From: Verrucomicrobiota bacterium
GTDB lineage: Bacteria; Verrucomicrobiota; Verrucomicrobiia; Limisphaerales; JAHDYP01
Length of the DNA: 44,349 nt
Direction: 5' to 3'
Assembly: GCA_023383055.1 (NCBI GenBank)
Contig: JAHDYP010000020.1
Coordinates: 1-44,349, forward strand
Shown here: positions 42,402-44,349 of the stretch, one piece after another
How the letters are laid out: every line of letters begins with the position of its first letter
How positions within the stretch are numbered: the stretch's first letter is position 1
Made by a program: the position numbers and the translations under genes
Notes under the pieces: model-generated
The model's database searches: none
What the model saw: the letters and a program-made list of their open reading frames with translations, nothing else
What the model was told of the DNA's origin: nothing

Positions 42402-43973
42402 TTACCGCTTTGGAACCGAAATCGGGGGAAGGGTCTTACTCTGGCAAGTCGTTGGTTGGATTGTACGCTTGCCAAAGTCAAAGATGACCCCGCCGAAGAC
42501 ATTCGGCAATGCTTTGGCAATCGCCCTTCGTTGCTCGTTGTCGCCCAGTACCGATTGAATCTTTTTCAGAGTATGTTCTGGGAGCGTTGGCATTTTGATA
42601 AAACCCGCCTTGAACAAATCGGCAACTGCTTTCATTGCGGTTGGCATGTCGCGTTGTTGGGAGTGTTGTGATTTTGCAAGCATCAACTCCCGCTCTGCCG
42701 TTTCCTTTTCCAACTTGCGAGCATTGTATCTGGTCTTGGCGTCCTTGTCCCCCGCTTCAACCAAATCCAGCAGATTGCCCATTGCTTTTGCGTGGTTCTG
42801 AATTCTCGTTTCCAAGGCGGAAATGCGTTCTTTGATTTCCATGCTCTCCTTTGTCAGCAGATGATCTGGGTTCCCAAAGTAGTTTGCAAAAAACGTCGCT
42901 TCAAACAAGTCCGCCCGAAATCCTTCGTTGTGTTGGCAAGAACCGACCATTGATCCTTGGCATCGGTAATAGTAAGCAACCTTGTCCTTGCTCGTTTCGG
43001 TTTTTGATACCTTCAAGGTTGCCCCACAGGTACAATGACCGATTCCCGTAAAAAGATTATTGCAACGGTACTCCTCGCTTGTATGCCCATGGCGATTGCC
43101 GTTGCGAATGATCATGTTTTGGACTTTCTCAAAGGTTTCCTTGGACACGACAGGCGGGAGAATATCAAATCTCTGTCCGTTTATCGTGATGACTCCCGCG
43201 TATGCTTCGTTGGCAAGGATACGGGCAATTGTCGTTTCATGCCAACGCTTCACGCCCCCACGGGTTTTCTTGCCGATTTTGTAAGGGGTTGGAGTTTTGC
43301 TCCCGTTCAACCGAATGCAGATGCTTCGTCGTCCAAGACCTTCAACGTACCAGCGGAAAATGTCCTTGATGGTATCCGCCGAAGGTTTGTGAAAAATCTT
43401 CTTCTTCGTGTCGTCCCACCCGAAACACTCGGGGGCAACCCTTATCAGTGTTTGCGTTGCCTTGCCTTGCTTTGCCGAGTTGACAGCATTTAGCAACGCC
43501 TTGTTTGTTCTCTGCTTTTTCTGTTCATTCTCCCGATTCCCAAGAGCGGCGGATGTGAACACGCCAAACTGGGTTCCCAGATCTTTGATTGTCGTTTCGT
43601 TGACAACAAGGTTCAGCGTGTAGAAGTGGATTTCCAGACCACGATTGACAACGGCATCGTGAATAATCCCGCCAAGGAGAAATGGATTTTGGCGTCCCAA
43701 GCGATCCGTGGATTCCACAACGATACACTCCCCCGCCTTGGCGTCTTTGAGCAATTGACCCAGTTGCTTCTCCAAGTTCGCCCCCGCCTTCCCGCTAACG
43801 CCCTCATCAAAATATTCTTTTGCAATGTCCATTCGGACTCGCAACGCATACGCTTTCCCTTCGTCAATCTGGCGACGTTTGGAATCCCCCCGCTCTTGCG
43901 GGTTTGACGAGTACCGCCCGTAAAGGCGTCCGATTCTCGGGGGTTGGTTTTCGTGGATTTCTGCGGTATTCAC
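42402..43973 (-). CDS. Large serine recombinase (integrase)
   Basis: Likely responsible for integration and excision of the element. 523 residues from the GTG at 43973. Catalytic serine S22 in GRLYGRYSSNPQERGDSKRR, the arginine cluster STDRLGRQ, the Recombinase domain (ECFGWDDTKKKIF ... IFRWYVEGLGRRSICIRLN ... ARILANEAYAGVI), a zinc ribbon (CTCGATL ... YYYRCQGS.. SC) and a coiled-coil C-terminal segment (MEIKERISALETRIQN). GTG chosen because its promoter (43980-44008) predicts +1 at that codon. An in-frame start at 44015 would lie in the host gene outside the element. Confidence 0.94.
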   Translation of the reverse strand: MNTAEIHENQPPRIGRLYGRYSSNPQERGDSKRRQIDEGKAYALRVRMDIAKEYFDEGVSGKAGANLEKQLGQLLKDAKAGECIVVESTDRLGRQNPFLLGGIIHDAVVNRGLEIHFYTLNLVVNETTIKDLGTQFGVFTSAALGNRENEQKKQRTNKALLNAVNSAKQGKATQTLIRVAPECFGWDDTKKKIFHKPSADTIKDIFRWYVEGLGRRSICIRLNGSKTPTPYKIGKKTRGGVKRWHETTIARILANEAYAGVITINGQRFDILPPVVSKETFEKVQNMIIRNGNRHGHTSEEYRCNNLFTGIGHCTCGATLKVSKTETSKDKVAYYYRCQGSMVGSCQHNEGFRADLFEATFFANYFGNPDHLLTKESMEIKERISALETRIQNHAKAMGNLLDLVEAGDKDAKTRYNARKLEKETAERELMLAKSQHSQQRDMPTAMKAVADLFKAGFIKMPTLPEHTLKKIQSVLGDNEQRRAIAKALPNVFGGVIFDFGKRTIQPTTCQSKTLPPISVPKR

Positions 43974-43979
43974 GGGCAA

Positions 43980-44008
43980 AGCATAATCCGTATCTAATAG
44001 TAAGTCAA
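43980..44008 (-). promoter_or_regulatory. Integrase promoter at the right end (leaderless)
   Basis: TTGACT (44003-44008), 17 bp, TATGCT (43980-43985). Predicted +1 at 43973, the GTG start. The -35 ends only 2 bp inside the right junction (44011), so integration places it next to host DNA. Confidence 0.75.
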
Positions 44009-44010
44009 TA

Positions 44011-44021
44011 GACAAGGAATG
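44011..44021. repeat. attR-like 11-bp direct repeat
   Basis: GACAAGGAATG, right junction. It matches 35665-35675. Here it continues as GGG, giving the native Glu-Trp-Gly of the fucosidase. Confidence 0.8.
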
Positions 44022-44349
44022 GGGTTATGGCGATGAAAGCCCGGCACTCTTCAATCCGTCGGGGCTGGATACGCGCCAATGGGCGCGGGTGGCGCGGGAT
44101 GCCGGCATGCGCGGCCTGATTCTGACCGCCAAGCACCATGACGGATTCTGTCTCTGGCCGAGTCGCCACACCGAGCATTCGGTCAAGCGCAGTCCATGGA
44201 AGAACGGCCAGGGGGATGTCGTGCGCGAGTTGGCGGATGCCTGCCGGGAGTTTGGTCTCAAGTTTGGGGTCTATCTTTCCCCTTGGGATCGGAACCATCC
44301 GGATTACGCCCGGCCGGAGTATCTGACCTATTATCGGAATCAGTTGCGG
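44011..44349 (+). pseudogene. Alpha-L-fucosidase, 3' fragment (runs off the window)
   Basis: Reads [20 protein letters not shown], then [23 protein letters not shown] and [17 protein letters not shown], the GH29 barrel. It continues past 44349. It lacks its own start because the element separates it from the 5' part at 35470. Active sites beyond the window are not visible. Confidence 0.93.

Larger units (their letters stand above)
35665..44010. mobile_element. 8.3-kb integrative element in a fucosidase gene
   Basis: 8346 bp of clearly lower GC than the flanks, bounded by direct copies of GACAAGGAATG (35665-35675; the second copy, 44011-44021, lies just outside). A large serine recombinase sits at the right end, pointing inward. 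Contents: a hypothetical, a zinc-ribbon and a winged-helix protein, a small basic protein, a hairpin-rich noncoding region, a coiled-coil gene and a long hypothetical, a lysine-rich small protein, a serine resolvase and a small Gly-rich protein. No capsid, conjugation or known defence gene. It is classed as an integrative element because the host frame is exactly restored on excision. Confidence 0.88.

Overview
The window looks like the chromosome of a verrucomicrobial bacterium (Verrucomicrobiota, probably a Pedosphaera/Limisphaera-like lineage). That is an inference. It rests on the high GC, secreted proteins that end in a short domain closing with F(F/Y)R(V/L)R, a planctomycete/verrucomicrobia-type cytochrome c domain fused to an outer-membrane barrel, PadR-linked permease fragments and many short palindromic or REP-like repeats. 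No rRNA, tRNA or CRISPR array was seen.

Layout. 1-680: 5' part of a tRNA-dihydrouridine synthase (minus strand), then a perfect 46-bp palindrome. 816-2390: secreted repeat protein. 2391-3800: REP-like repeats around a VapBC toxin-antitoxin pair. 3933-6100: secreted protein of unknown role, and a PadR regulator with its membrane partner. 6237-6823: HigBA. 6944-9871: secreted serine protease, recA and dps. 9922-14992: orphan antitoxin-like gene, secreted beta-propeller-like protein, and a broken extracellular electron transfer locus (octaheme cytochrome with an internal stop; cytochrome/porin fusion with a frameshift and a lost C-terminus), followed by a second palindrome of the same family. 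14993-19858: M16 protease, lipoprotein and argH. 20022-32846: one long co-directional operon (coiled-coil membrane protein, MoxR ATPase, large membrane protein, ABC ATPase and permease, DUF58 protein, two VWA membrane proteins), mostly joined by ATGA overlaps. 32978-35415: MFS transporter, a short tandem repeat array and an orphan gene.

35470-44349: an alpha-L-fucosidase (GH29) gene split by an 8346-bp integrated element of clearly lower GC. The element is bounded by the 11-bp direct repeat GACAAGGAATG. Joining the outer halves restores the fucosidase frame exactly (TDKE + WGYGDE). At its right end the element has a large serine recombinase with a zinc ribbon, transcribed inward from a promoter lying directly inside the junction. 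It also carries a small serine resolvase flanked by duplicated recombination-site-like DNA, a winged-helix protein with a Pro/Glu/Thr repeat, a zinc-ribbon protein, several unrecognised small proteins, and about 0.6-0.8 kb of hairpin-rich noncoding DNA bracketed by 34-bp direct repeats. No known phage, conjugation, resistance or defence gene was recognised in it. It is the best candidate here for an undescribed system.

A theme across the window: four regulatory or mobile genes (VapB, PadR, HigB, large serine recombinase) have consensus-like promoters with a 17-bp spacer placed so that transcription should begin at or within about 2 nt of the start codon (leaderless). recA and argH have equally good promoters with ordinary leaders.
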